Below, one piece after another: positions 51,708-60,931 of a DNA stretch of 64,000 nucleotides; within the stretch, counting starts at the first letter, position 1, and every line of letters begins with the position of its first letter. Below the pieces are notes generated by a model, which saw only the letters and a list, made by a program, of their open reading frames with translations, had not been told where the DNA came from and made no database searches. Position numbers and translations under genes: made by a program. The stretch is from QQWI01 sp964522015 (GTDB lineage Bacteria; Bacillota; Clostridia; Peptostreptococcales; Acidaminobacteraceae), in the NCBI GenBank assembly GCA_964522015.1, contig CAZFST010000012.1, positions 1-64,000 of the forward strand, read 5' to 3'.

Positions 51708-53420
51708 ATGCTAAAAAAAATACTGGCCATAACCTTATCCCTTAGTATTTGTTTATCCACTGCAACACCTTCATTTGCAGCCACTACAAAGCTAGCCCTA
51801 GCCCCGGATGGGATGTACCCACTGCGCCAAGTGGTGGAGAGTACAGGCTCTAAGCTCACCTTTAACAGCAAGGCACAGACTCTCTCCATTAACCTCCCTA
51901 ACGGACCACTGGAAATCAATCTTAAAAATCAAGGGATGACCCTTAACGGGGTGCCCCTCAAAACAAAATACACCTTTAAATCCATCAAAGGTGTGACTTA
52001 TGTCCCTAAAGATTTTATACAAAAATCCCTGGGCATTCAGTTAGCTCCAGACACCGATGCAAAAAAAGTCGTCTTGCAATCTTGGCCTCAATCTCTTGAA
52101 ACAAAAGGCCTACCAGCAGCATCCCTTGCCATCCAAACTAAAATTTCCAAATACCTTACAACAGCAGAACTCAATAATCAATTTTCTGGCCAAGTCCTTG
52201 TGGCAAAAGGCAATCAGATTCTTTTACACAGGGCCTATGGTGAAGCAAATCACACCACGGGAGCCAAAAACAACGTTGAATCAACCTTTGCAGTGGGCTC
52301 TATCACAAAGCAAATGACAGCTGCTGCAATCATCCAACTTGCCCAGCAACAAAAGTTGAGCTACAGTGACTTACTCTCAAAGTATCTGCCAAATGTGCCC
52401 TACGCGGATAAAATCACCTTACACCAACTGCTCACCCATACTGCTGGTCTATACAATATTACCGATGTTTTTGGAGCCTTGGATAAGGTAGACATTAGTA
52501 AAGTCAACAACGACTATTTAATTGGCCTAATTGGCACTAACCCACCTCGCTTTGAACCTGGCACTAAATTCGAATACTCCAATACCGGTTATTTCTTGCT
52601 TGGTCTCGTTGTGGAAGCCGTCTCAAAACAAACCTTAGAAACTTATATGCAGGACAATCTCTTTAAACCCGCAGCTCTCAAGCGGACAATTGCCGCAATC
52701 AATGTCAATCAGGATAAAATCACATCTAAAGGATATCTTGGTGACAAGTCAACACTGGACATAGGTGGTCTTGACAATATACTGCTGAATGTAGCAGGTG
52801 GTGCAGGGATGATAGCCTCTACCACAGAGGACCTTTACAAGTGGAATAATGCCCTTTATGGTGGTAAAATCATTTTGCCAGAGAATGTTTTATACATGAA
52901 TGGCCAACAGCCTAACCTCAACCCACTTCAAAACTATGGTTATGGACTTAGCTTTAGTCAAGGGGATAACGGTCTTGAAATTTCTCACAATGGGAATACA
53001 CCAGGTTTTACAGGTTACAATGGCTTTTTTCCTGACAAACAAATACAAATTGTCATTCTAAGTAATACTGGCTATGCTGATTTACTAACCGTTAAATCAG
53101 CCATCCTTAGTCTTTTAGCCGGTAAAGAAGTCACCACTGCCCCAAGCGCACCTTCCTTTAATGTCCCAGAGTCGACTCTCCAAAAGTATGTCGGAAACTA
53201 TGAGATACCACAATTGTTTAAAATTAAAGTGACTCTTAAAGATGGCAAATTAGTCTTAAATGCAGATGGTTTTCCAGTGATGACTCTTTCGGCCACGTCA
53301 CTGACTGCCTTTGAAGAAAAGGCGAATATGCTGACCGTTACTTTTGACAGCCCTGATCAACCAACCCATTTAATTTTAAAACGTGGGCCCATAGAATTTA
53401 AAGCTGACAAGATTCAGTAA
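51708..53420 (+). CDS. Secreted serine beta-lactamase-like hydrolase with stalk domain
   Basis: 570 residues. Signal peptide 1-25 (ends SFAA), a copper amine oxidase N-like domain at about 30-125 (MYPLRQVVESTGSKLTFNSK), and a class C/AmpH-like serine hydrolase domain at about 145-470 with S198-I-T-K201, Y290-S-N292 and HNGNTPGF near 428. A C-terminal beta domain (470-570) resembles the lipocalin-like tail of such esterases. Likely an extracytoplasmic peptidase or esterase acting on cell wall or D-amino acid substrates. AAGGAG precedes the ATG. Confidence 0.88.
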   Translation: MLKKILAITLSLSICLSTATPSFAATTKLALAPDGMYPLRQVVESTGSKLTFNSKAQTLSINLPNGPLEINLKNQGMTLNGVPLKTKYTFKSIKGVTYVPKDFIQKSLGIQLAPDTDAKKVVLQSWPQSLETKGLPAASLAIQTKISKYLTTAELNNQFSGQVLVAKGNQILLHRAYGEANHTTGAKNNVESTFAVGSITKQMTAAAIIQLAQQQKLSYSDLLSKYLPNVPYADKITLHQLLTHTAGLYNITDVFGALDKVDISKVNNDYLIGLIGTNPPRFEPGTKFEYSNTGYFLLGLVVEAVSKQTLETYMQDNLFKPAALKRTIAAINVNQDKITSKGYLGDKSTLDIGGLDNILLNVAGGAGMIASTTEDLYKWNNALYGGKIILPENVLYMNGQQPNLNPLQNYGYGLSFSQGDNGLEISHNGNTPGFTGYNGFFPDKQIQIVILSNTGYADLLTVKSAILSLLAGKEVTTAPSAPSFNVPESTLQKYVGNYEIPQLFKIKVTLKDGKLVLNADGFPVMTLSATSLTAFEEKANMLTVTFDSPDQPTHLILKRGPIEFKADKIQ

Positions 53421-53583
53421 TTAAGAATGAAAACATCACTGAGTTGAACAATCACTGCAAGTGCTCATTACATCGAAGCTGGTTATTGCGGATATCACAT
53501 CTGCCATGACCAGCTTTCTTGGGTTTTAGCAGTGCAAAATCGGGTATCTTTTGGGATAGAAAAACTGCCCAAGGAGGCCCCCT

Positions 53584-54507
53584 ATGAAAAGAAGATTGCT
53601 CACCGTGATACTCTGTCTTATCTGTATTCTTTCAATAATCATCCTACTCAGCGCCTGTCAGAAGGCACCCCAATCCCAGCCACTGTCCCTTGAAACCCTG
53701 CCAAAAGAAGAGAACAAAACCGAAACGATTACAACTGAAGCCCCAGCCACCACTGAAGCACCTGGTTCTCAAGTTGTGATTTTTAAAGACTCAGGCCTTG
53801 AAAAATACGTACGGGATAGCTTAAAAAAGTCAACCGGCGACATCTTTGCTTCTGATATGCAAACCCTTGGCACCATTTATCTTAGTGATAATGTGGCCTC
53901 CGACCTTACAGGCCTTGAGTATGCTACAAACACGTCAAGTATTATGATTGTTCACTGTACCATTAAATCCCTTGAACCCCTGGCCAAACTGAAGAATCTT
54001 CCCTACCTTCATATCTCTTACTCAACAGTTGAAGCCGTGCCTCAAGTCGTGTCATGGGAAAATATCAGGGCCTTTGCTCTAATTGAATCAAAAATTCCTA
54101 ACATTGACTTCTTGACGCCAATCACGACACTTCAGACATTTGTTGATACCACCAGCGGCTTAACCTCCTTAGAACCCATTCGCAACAGTCGGGACTTAGT
54201 CACCATAGATTTTAGTGACAGTGGGGTAACTGATCTTAGTCCCTTAAAGGACATGGCTAAAATTGAATCCCTAAGCTTTGTGCGCAATCAAGTCACCAGT
54301 CTGGATGGCTTTGAAACCCTCACCAATTTATCAACTCTTAATCTTTCCTATAACAAAATTGCAGATCTAGTTCCCATCATGAATCTGACTAAGTTGACAG
54401 AGATTACAGCATGGGAAAGTCCAGATAAGAGTCAATGGCTTATAGATCGGGTTCAGCTGGAATCCCTTCAGATGAAAGGTATCAAAGTACTTTATGACGG
54501 CGACTAA
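53584..54507 (+). CDS. Leucine-rich-repeat lipoprotein
   Basis: 307 residues. Lipobox LLSAC with Cys25, a Thr/Glu/Pro linker to about 60, then seven or so SDS22-type leucine-rich repeats of about 20 residues (LYLSDNVASDLTGLEYA-like pattern, TIDFSDSGVTDLSPLKDMAK, TLNLSYNKIADLVPI). It would be membrane-anchored outside the cell with a protein-binding surface. Partner unknown. AGGAGG precedes the ATG. Confidence 0.85.
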   Translation: MKRRLLTVILCLICILSIIILLSACQKAPQSQPLSLETLPKEENKTETITTEAPATTEAPGSQVVIFKDSGLEKYVRDSLKKSTGDIFASDMQTLGTIYLSDNVASDLTGLEYATNTSSIMIVHCTIKSLEPLAKLKNLPYLHISYSTVEAVPQVVSWENIRAFALIESKIPNIDFLTPITTLQTFVDTTSGLTSLEPIRNSRDLVTIDFSDSGVTDLSPLKDMAKIESLSFVRNQVTSLDGFETLTNLSTLNLSYNKIADLVPIMNLTKLTEITAWESPDKSQWLIDRVQLESLQMKGIKVLYDGD

Positions 54508-54531
54508 TCAAAGATAACTTTGGTCCATGGA

Positions 54532-54559
54532 AAAAGCGCCTTCTACTGAAGGCGCTTTT
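54532..54559. terminator. Bidirectional terminator
   Basis: AAAAGCGCCTTC and GAAGGCGCTTTT form a perfect 12-bp stem with a 4-base loop between the convergent LRR lipoprotein and secreted CBM genes. Confidence 0.9.
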
Positions 54560-54589
54560 CATCGTTTAACTAGGGTTTAAGTTAGTCGG

Positions 54590-55312
54590 TTATTTCCAAA
54601 ACCAGATGCCGGGTGCTCCTGGGTACCAGTTTGGGGCATCTGCTGAATGTGCAAATGTACAAGTCCAAATTTTACCTTCGTAGGTGACTTTGTCGCCAAC
54701 TTGATAAGTCACATTAAGTGCCCAGGCGTTATCCTCTTGATCCTTAATTGGTGTCCACTGTGCATAAACAGTTCTTGGTGTTTTTTCAGAAATAATTAGA
54801 TTGGGTGAAATTTTTGTGCCACCCACAGCTTTATTGTAAAAACCTTTAAGTGTATAACCCTCTTTTGTGGCATCGGGAAATCCATATTGTTTAAAGGCAT
54901 AACCAGTGACAAATGTAAAGGGATTTGCCCAATGGGACGAGCCACCTTGTAGTTTAAAATTGATATTAATTTGATACCGTGCTATCATTTCAACAGGTCC
55001 ATAGGAGTTGAACTGCGAACCCGGTTGCAGTTGTGCCTCTTCTTTTATATAGTTGCCATTTACATCTGTTTTACCAGGGTAGTAGCTCACATGCCATGCT
55101 GAAAAATCAGGTGCATTTCTAGTAACTTGCGGTGCCCAAATGGTCTCGCCCTGCTTGTAAGTATCGAGGTCATAGCGTTCACCTTCAAAGTTTTGGTTAA
55201 TCACTGTGACTTTAATAGGCTCTTTTGTGTCAGCGTTTGCAGCGAAGCTAGGTAAAAATGACGTTAATGCTAGTAAACCAACCATTAATAATGCTAGTGC
55301 TTTCTTCTTCAT
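54590..55312 (-). CDS. Secreted protein with Listeria-Bacteroides-type repeat and CBM5/12-like module
   Basis: 240 residues. Signal peptide 1-25 (MKKKALALLMVGLLALTSFL then SFAA). Residues about 125-190 look like an InlB B-repeat (GYTLKGFYNKAVGGTKI, TVYAQWTP). Residues 197-240 are a chitin-binding type 5/12 module: NAWALNVTYQVGDKVTYEGK, WTCTFAHSADAPNWYPGA, ending IWFWK. Probably a small secreted polysaccharide-binding or surface protein. No catalytic domain. Confidence 0.82.
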   Translation of the reverse strand: MKKKALALLMVGLLALTSFLPSFAANADTKEPIKVTVINQNFEGERYDLDTYKQGETIWAPQVTRNAPDFSAWHVSYYPGKTDVNGNYIKEEAQLQPGSQFNSYGPVEMIARYQININFKLQGGSSHWANPFTFVTGYAFKQYGFPDATKEGYTLKGFYNKAVGGTKISPNLIISEKTPRTVYAQWTPIKDQEDNAWALNVTYQVGDKVTYEGKIWTCTFAHSADAPNWYPGAPGIWFWK

Positions 55313-55396
55313 AAAAACCCCCCTTATATAGATGATTTCATTTTAACACATCGTAAGTTAAAGCGCTATAACTATCGAGCAAATAATGAGGTGAAT

Positions 55397-56362
55397 ATGA
55401 AACACTACCGACTACTGGGTATTTTACTGATGCTCGAAAACCACGGGGTATTAACAGCAAAACACATGGCTGACCACTTTGAGGTTTCTACCCGCACCAT
55501 CTACAGAGACCTGGACTGCCTTAGTGAAGCGGGCTATAGCGTCATCACCGAGAGCGGCAAAGGGGGTGGCATTTCTCTGGGCCATAATAAGCGTCTACGG
55601 GTCAATGCCATGGACGAAATAGAACTGGCCCGCCTGATTGACAAGCTATCCCTCTATGATGCCAAAGACCCCATCGACCATAATTTGATGCTTAAAATTA
55701 GAGGACAACTCCCCACTGATAGCCAAACCGCTTTTGATAAGCTAATGACAAGTTATTTAGTGGATTCTAAGACCTGGTCTGGGGCTCAGCAACCGGATAA
55801 CCAGACACTGACCCTCATTCAGCGGGGGATTATCAATAATCAGAAGTTGCAGTTTGGATATACTAGCGCTAACCATAAAAATAGTCAACGGGTGGTTTGG
55901 CCCCAGGGGATTGTTAAAAAGGCAGGGATGGATTATTTGGTGGGATTTTGTGAACTGCGAAGTGAGATGCGGACTTTTAAGCTGGTTCATATTCAAAACA
56001 TGGTCCTAATGGATGCTTATTTTACGCAAAAGGAGCACTTTGATTTAAGGCAGTACTGGGATAAGAGTATGACCTCCCTGAGGGAAACCCGCTATAACAG
56101 TGCCTTAAACCTGGATGCGACCCTGTTAAAATACCCAGTGACCCTTGCTTCTGAGTCAAATCTGGAAACCTTGCTTTCGGGAATTAATGTGACCCCTTTA
56201 CAGACTGGTGGCTATCTTTGCGATTTAATTAGCGAAGACTTTGCGGTCAATCAGCTCTTTAGAATGGCAGACAAAGTTAAAATTATGGCCCCAGTTGCTT
56301 TAAGAAATCGTCTCATTGAAAGGGCTAAGGGAATCATCGCCCAACAGAGGGCCATTGACTAA
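55397..56362 (+). CDS. WYL-domain transcriptional regulator
   Basis: 321 residues from the ATG at 55397 (GAGG 5 bases before; GTG at 55391 is the alternative). DeoR-type winged helix (LLMLENHGVLTAKHMADHFE, VSTRTIYRDLDCLSEAGY), a WYL domain at about 140-215 with KLQFGYTS, DYLVGFCELRSEMRTFKL, and a C-terminal WCX-like part. Such regulators sense nucleotides or other small ligands. It is transcribed toward the GyrI-like gene, which often acts as partner for regulator genes of this class. Confidence 0.88.
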   Translation: MKHYRLLGILLMLENHGVLTAKHMADHFEVSTRTIYRDLDCLSEAGYSVITESGKGGGISLGHNKRLRVNAMDEIELARLIDKLSLYDAKDPIDHNLMLKIRGQLPTDSQTAFDKLMTSYLVDSKTWSGAQQPDNQTLTLIQRGIINNQKLQFGYTSANHKNSQRVVWPQGIVKKAGMDYLVGFCELRSEMRTFKLVHIQNMVLMDAYFTQKEHFDLRQYWDKSMTSLRETRYNSALNLDATLLKYPVTLASESNLETLLSGINVTPLQTGGYLCDLISEDFAVNQLFRMADKVKIMAPVALRNRLIERAKGIIAQQRAID

Positions 56363-56480
56363 AAATAATTCAAAAAAATCTTGTCTGAATTATACGCTGA
56401 CATACTGATGTCAACATATAGGGTGTATGATGGCATTGTAAACGTCAGTCGTCAATAGCAGTTGTTCAAGGAGGATTAAC

Positions 56481-56924
56481 ATGTCAGTTAAAATCGTAAC
56501 ACTTGAAGCACAAAAGGCAGTGGGTTTAGTCTACCGTGGTCAAAATGAAAATGGTGAAATTCCAAGACTTTGGGATGTTTTTAATGGTCGTTACAAAGAG
56601 CTCAAACCTAGTAGTCCAGTGTGTTATGGCCTGTGCTACATGGACAGCGAAGATAACTCTTTTGCCTACATGGCCGGTGTCAGTGTTTCTGATTTAGAGA
56701 CTGTCCCTGAGGGGATGGAAGTCACCTCTATACCAGCTGGTCATTATGCAGTCTTTACCTTTACAGAGCACATCTCTAAAATCAAAGAGTTTTGGGATGA
56801 GATCTACACTCGCTACTTGCCAGAAAACAGCTTGGTGCCACTGAATCAAATGTCTTTTGAGCTCTACGATGAGCGGTTCCAGCAAAATGGGGAATGCGAT
56901 ATCTATATCCCAGTGGTGAAATAG
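56481..56924 (+). CDS. GyrI-like / AraC effector-binding domain protein
   Basis: 147 residues: VTLEAQKAVGLVYRGQNENG start, GLCYMDSEDNSFAYMAGVSV in the middle, IPAGHYAVFTFTEHIS near 93 and a FELYDERF...CDIYIPV ending are the family pattern of stand-alone GyrI-like ligand-binding domains (SOUL-like fold). No DNA-binding domain. Members bind or hydrolyse small hydrophobic molecules. AGGAGG precedes the ATG. Confidence 0.85.
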   Translation: MSVKIVTLEAQKAVGLVYRGQNENGEIPRLWDVFNGRYKELKPSSPVCYGLCYMDSEDNSFAYMAGVSVSDLETVPEGMEVTSIPAGHYAVFTFTEHISKIKEFWDEIYTRYLPENSLVPLNQMSFELYDERFQQNGECDIYIPVVK

Positions 56925-56932
56925 CAAAAAAT

Positions 56933-56981
56933 AATAGGGACGGCTCACTGTGATATGTCACAAGGAGTCCGTCCCTATTGT
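56933..56981. repeat. Long imperfect palindrome between convergent genes
   Basis: AATAGGGACGG and its exact complement flank an inner imperfect stem (CTGTGA/TCACA). It ends at the stop of the HAD gene. It resembles the GGGACGG-type palindromic units scattered in many clostridial genomes and may also end transcription from both sides. Confidence 0.65.
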
Positions 56982-57613
56982 ATGATGTCAGTTAAAGTCT
57001 TTATACTTCTAACTCGCCTATCAAGTGCTAATTGTTGTGCTAAAACCGGCGCCCCATCTCTTTGAATGTGAATCACCTTTAAATTTGCCCCAAGAGCTGA
57101 GGTAATCCCAGAATCAGAGTCTTCTATCACTAAAATCTCCTTGTCCATCAAACCCAATCGGGACTTACATAATTGATAAATAGCAGGATCAGGCTTTGTG
57201 GCAGCCACATCATTTGATGTGACAATGTGCTCAAACCAATGGGTCATCTCATAAGCTTTCATCACTTCAGAACCCTTACTTGAGGCTGTTGCAACGGCAA
57301 TACGAATATCTTTCTCCCGGCAGTGCTCAATCAGACTAAGGGCATCTGGATAAAAAATTTCCGGTTTATCCCTTAAAAGCATGTCGAAATGAACATCTTT
57401 CACTTTACCAATATTGTCAATTTCCAGCGCCGTGATTTCAGGCAACAAAGCCACAAGACCAGCGTGACGCCCCCGACTTCTCAACTTTTGATTGTAAGCT
57501 TCAAGGGTTAAATCACAGCCATAAGGCAAAAGAGCAAATTGATAAGCTTCAAAATGCAAAGGCTCCGTATCAATAATCACACCATCCAAATCAAAAATAA
57601 TCCCCCTAATCAA
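56975..57613 (-). CDS. HAD-superfamily hydrolase, beta-phosphoglucomutase-like
   Basis: 212 residues from a TTG that overlaps the upstream small gene by 8 bases (GAGGCGG upstream). HAD motifs: GIIFDLDGVIIDTE (catalytic Asp pair near 9-11), VATASSKGSE near 112, Lys in AATKPDPAIY near 139 and IEDSDSGITSA near 162. The helical cap places it with phosphatases or mutases of sugar phosphates; substrate unknown. Confidence 0.9.
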   Translation of the reverse strand: MIRGIIFDLDGVIIDTEPLHFEAYQFALLPYGCDLTLEAYNQKLRSRGRHAGLVALLPEITALEIDNIGKVKDVHFDMLLRDKPEIFYPDALSLIEHCREKDIRIAVATASSKGSEVMKAYEMTHWFEHIVTSNDVAATKPDPAIYQLCKSRLGLMDKEILVIEDSDSGITSALGANLKVIHIQRDGAPVLAQQLALDRRVRSIKTLTDIIQ

Positions 57614-57791
57614 ACTTTACCGCCTCGTCACAGGCTCCAAAATAGTTACAGTGTGATGGGTGCATATCTTCCATTGCAAGCTCTCTGGCCAATGCTTTTA
57701 GCTGTTCTGGTGCCAAATCATGGATGTTTCCTTCAAATTGAGTGGCTACGTATTGCGTTTGGTTCTCCATTGACATTGTGTTTTTTTCCAT
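57606..57791 (-). CDS. Small conserved-looking protein upstream of the HAD gene
   Basis: 61 residues, ATG with AGGGAG 8 bases upstream. No family recognised. The C-terminal half MEDMHPSHCNYFGACDEAVK has His and two Cys that could bind metal; the middle LAPEQLKALARELAM is helical. Overlap with the HAD gene by 8 bases suggests translational coupling. Confidence 0.65.
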   Translation of the reverse strand: MEKNTMSMENQTQYVATQFEGNIHDLAPEQLKALARELAMEDMHPSHCNYFGACDEAVKFD

Positions 57792-57970
57792 TTTATAATC
57801 TCCCTTTTGTCAGATAAACTCACATGCTTAGTTAAACCTTCCATTGCATAAATAGCCATAAAGTTAGTTATTTGAAGGTGTTTAGCAAGCTGTTGTTCTG
57901 ATTATAAGGGTGGCATCACCAAGTGTCAACGAGATTTGTCTGAAAATTCCGAGAAAAACGTTTGCCTTTT

Positions 57971-58621
57971 TTAAACCTCCTTGTAATGGGACACGTCCCC
58001 TTCTATCTTCAGTTTCAGATTGTCATGGTTGACACTTTTGGGGTCCAATGACACTTGTGTCACTTCCACAAGATTGAGACAAGTTGGCTCCATAAAAGGC
58101 CCTGACCAGAACTTTGAAAGGGGCTTGTCTTCAATATAGGCGATTAGGGCTTTGCACACAATGGCATGGGCCACAATCAGAATTGTTTTTCCCTCATATG
58201 CGGTGACAATCTTCAAAAATTCATCTCTAGTCCGTTCTATTACTCCATCAAAGGATTCCCCACCAATGGATTGATACAAATGAGGGTTATGCCAAAGATT
58301 GTTGTGCTCAGTGGGATAGTTCTCACAGACATGGTCATGGCGCTGCCCCTCCCACTGACCAAAACTCATTTCTCTTAATGTCTCACGTAAAACCAAGGGT
58401 GTTCCCTGATTGCCAATAATGGTTTTTGCAGTTTGAACCGCCCGACCGCTAGAGCTTGAAAAGACAATATCAAATGTGATTTTCTCTTCAATCAGCCTGT
58501 CGGCAAGCCACTGGGCTTGCTGACAGCCAAGGTCTGTAAGGGGTGAATCCAACCATCCTTGCATACGACCTTCTAGGTTCCACTGGGTTTCACCGTGTCT
58601 TGTAAAATAGATTTTTGTCAT
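57971..58621 (-). CDS. Histidine phosphatase (phosphoglycerate mutase-like)
   Basis: 216 residues. Catalytic RHG in FTRHGETQWN (His9), second-core VFSSSSGRAVQTA near 55 with Arg, and the distal His in LIVAHAIVCKALI near 150. Length and motifs fit GpmB/CobC-like phosphatases; substrate not determinable. The 3' end has AAGGGGACGTGTCCC, a short palindrome resembling the repeat at 56933. Confidence 0.9.
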   Translation of the reverse strand: MTKIYFTRHGETQWNLEGRMQGWLDSPLTDLGCQQAQWLADRLIEEKITFDIVFSSSSGRAVQTAKTIIGNQGTPLVLRETLREMSFGQWEGQRHDHVCENYPTEHNNLWHNPHLYQSIGGESFDGVIERTRDEFLKIVTAYEGKTILIVAHAIVCKALIAYIEDKPLSKFWSGPFMEPTCLNLVEVTQVSLDPKSVNHDNLKLKIEGDVSHYKEV

Positions 58622-58678
58622 TTTTTCTCCGTTTCCTTATTAACTGATTTCATCGCTCAAGCCCCTACCTGCAAGTCA

Positions 58679-60931
58679 CTACCTTGCTGGGCGTACCATC
58701 AAGGGTTGTTTGGAATTTCTGTCGCAGCGCATGCAGCGGCTTGCTTCATAGATGGCCGATTCTTTTGAAAAGGTTTGTGTCTTCTCCGAAAAAGGCGCCT
58801 CTAGGCAAATACCAGTTGTGTGCGGTTCGTGGATCTGCGCATCATCCCAGGTGGTCTCACTGAGCTGACCATCTGGGATGGCAATGGGCTCACCAAGGTA
58901 CAGGCCCATGCCGCCAAGGCCGGTATCTATGGCCTCGGCGATGCGCTTGGCATCAGCAATGGCCTGGATGGCGATGCCTGGCCTGACCACATCCCCCACG
59001 GCGTAAACCTTTGGCACCGCCGTGCGCCCAGTTTGATTTTGCACGTTGATAAATCCCCTTGCATCCCCTAGCTTGCCCTGGGTAAAAGACACATCAGGGG
59101 TTTGCCCGATAGCGAGTATCAAACCCTGGGTGGTTAACACCTGTGTTTTGTTAGGGTCCATCACAGGTGCAAAGCGACCATTTAAGTCATAAACTGATTC
59201 ACAGGCAGCCAACACTAGTTCCAGGCTGCCAACTCTCTTGTCCATTTCCTCCACCTTACCATCTTGCATTTTAGCTTCTCTTATCTTTGCCTCTCTATCC
59301 TCAGCTTCACCTGCCTCAGCTTCTATTTCCCTGACACTACTGAGCCCATACCCGCTAACAAATTCAATCCCCTCTTGTTTGGCAAAGTACTTTTCCTCAC
59401 TGGAAGCCGGCATTTGGTCTTCGGATTCTAAACTCACCACCCGAACCCTAGTTGCGCCAAGTCGAACTGCTGAGCGTGCAGCATCCATTGCCACATCCCC
59501 GCCCCCGATTACCACCACATCCTCACGACAAGAGGTCAAATGACCCTCCCGAATAGCCTTTAAAAAGTCCACAGCCGTATCCGTCTTTGAAGTCATCCAA
59601 CCAGTCACCTGGTTGCCTTTTGAAGCGCCAACTGCCACTACCACCGCATCGTGCTGGTCTACTAATTGGTCAAATTCCTTATGACGGCCAATATGGCAAC
59701 CATAATGGATTTCAACGCCTAGATCTATAATGGTTTGAACTTCACCCATCAAATCCACCGTAGGCATACGGTAGGCGGGAACCCGAGAAGTCAGCATGCC
59801 ACCAGGCAGTTCACGGGATTCATAAATATGAACTTGATAGCCAGACCGCTGCAGAAAATAAGCCGTACTAAGCCCCCCTGGTCCAGCACCAATAACAGCA
59901 ATGGTCTTGCCGTTAAAGTCCCTTTTAGATTCTTTGTTTTGGCTAATTGCAAGTTGATGCTTGATGTCATTTTCATTTTCATTTTCATTTTCATCTGTAT
60001 TTTCATTTGCACTTGCATTTGCACTTGCCTCTGCCCCTGCATTTTGCTTCAGTGCCACTTCCGACACGTAGCGCTGAAGGGCTCTGACACCTACTGTGCC
60101 TTCTATTTCCCCTCGTCTACATCGGTCTTCACAGGGTCTTGCGCAGATTTTGCCGCACACCAATGACAGGGGATTGGTTTGGCGCATCAATTGATAAGCC
60201 TCACTTTCTCGACCTAATTTCATTAAGGCAATGTAGCCAGGTATGTGGACGCCAGCTGGACAAGCATTGACGCACTGGGCATCAAATAAGCCTCTACAAA
60301 TACTGGCTTGGCAATACTTTTGATGTAAGTGGGCCTCAAAGGTCGGCTTAAATGTCATCACAAGGGTCTCAATCAATTGGCCTAGGCGAACTTCTGCCAC
60401 TGTGCCCTCAGTCTCAAGTTGGCTTTTTAAAAGGCGCATTCGAGACACCAAGTCACCGCCACCCCCACTTTGCCACATGGGTTGACTTGACCAGTTATGA
60501 CCTGGGTTTAATCCGCTATTCTCTTGGCTCTTGCCCTGAGCGATACCCTCAAGCCACTGAAGGGTAGCGCGGACCGCCGCTGAATCAATTCTCACCTCGC
60601 GCAAAACAAATTTCGCCATGAAGCGGCCGTGATCCACCGGACAATAGGGCTCTGTGATTAAGAAGAGATGTGATGACTCCAAATCAGCCAAATGACCAAC
60701 CGCCGTCACCGCCATAGCCTCACCAAATACCAAACGCCCTAGAGCACCACCTATCTGAGCGCCAATAATACCCTTGCTCGAAGTTACACCAATACCCTGG
60801 GCCTTTATAAATTCCAGAATGGTTTGGTCAGGATTATTGCACTGAAGTAGCCCTCTTGGCGACACCCCACCAATAACATCAATTTGCTTCTCTATATGTT
60901 TATCTATCTGTTTCTCTATTTGCCTCTCCAT
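58679..60931 (-). CDS. Large FAD/4Fe-4S pyridine-nucleotide oxidoreductase paired with RdhA-like protein
   Basis: 750 residues. Residues 1-190 not recognised (GLLQCNNPDQTILEF, LITEPYCPVDHGRF). About 205-290 is a glutamate-synthase-type double [4Fe-4S] domain (CVNACPAGVHIPGY, VCGKICARPCEDRCRRG). FAD motif VIGAGPGGLSTAYFLQ near 350, NAD(P) motif VVVIGGGDVAMDAARSAVRL near 475, and a final CMRCDRNSKQ. Residues near 297-328 are a low-complexity Asn/Glu/Ala linker coded by a hexanucleotide repeat; another Glu/Ala/Lys linker is near 534-565. Likely electron donor for the RdhA-like protein, whose stop abuts its ATG. Confidence 0.82.
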   Translation of the reverse strand: MERQIEKQIDKHIEKQIDVIGGVSPRGLLQCNNPDQTILEFIKAQGIGVTSSKGIIGAQIGGALGRLVFGEAMAVTAVGHLADLESSHLFLITEPYCPVDHGRFMAKFVLREVRIDSAAVRATLQWLEGIAQGKSQENSGLNPGHNWSSQPMWQSGGGGDLVSRMRLLKSQLETEGTVAEVRLGQLIETLVMTFKPTFEAHLHQKYCQASICRGLFDAQCVNACPAGVHIPGYIALMKLGRESEAYQLMRQTNPLSLVCGKICARPCEDRCRRGEIEGTVGVRALQRYVSEVALKQNAGAEASANASANENTDENENENENDIKHQLAISQNKESKRDFNGKTIAVIGAGPGGLSTAYFLQRSGYQVHIYESRELPGGMLTSRVPAYRMPTVDLMGEVQTIIDLGVEIHYGCHIGRHKEFDQLVDQHDAVVVAVGASKGNQVTGWMTSKTDTAVDFLKAIREGHLTSCREDVVVIGGGDVAMDAARSAVRLGATRVRVVSLESEDQMPASSEEKYFAKQEGIEFVSGYGLSSVREIEAEAGEAEDREAKIREAKMQDGKVEEMDKRVGSLELVLAACESVYDLNGRFAPVMDPNKTQVLTTQGLILAIGQTPDVSFTQGKLGDARGFINVQNQTGRTAVPKVYAVGDVVRPGIAIQAIADAKRIAEAIDTGLGGMGLYLGEPIAIPDGQLSETTWDDAQIHEPHTTGICLEAPFSEKTQTFSKESAIYEASRCMRCDRNSKQPLMVRPAR
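59969..60034 (-). repeat. Coding hexanucleotide microsatellite
   Basis: Plus strand TTTTCA repeats four to five times, followed by diverged ATTTGCACTTGC units, inside the oxidoreductase gene. Repeat unit length is a multiple of three, so copy changes keep the frame and only vary an Asn-Glu/Ala-Ser linker. Confidence 0.85.

Noticed and set aside
59735..60166. 143-codon plus-strand frame
   Set aside because: It is the shadow of the FAD/FeS oxidoreductase, with repeats of Phe-Ile caused by the hexanucleotide microsatellite.
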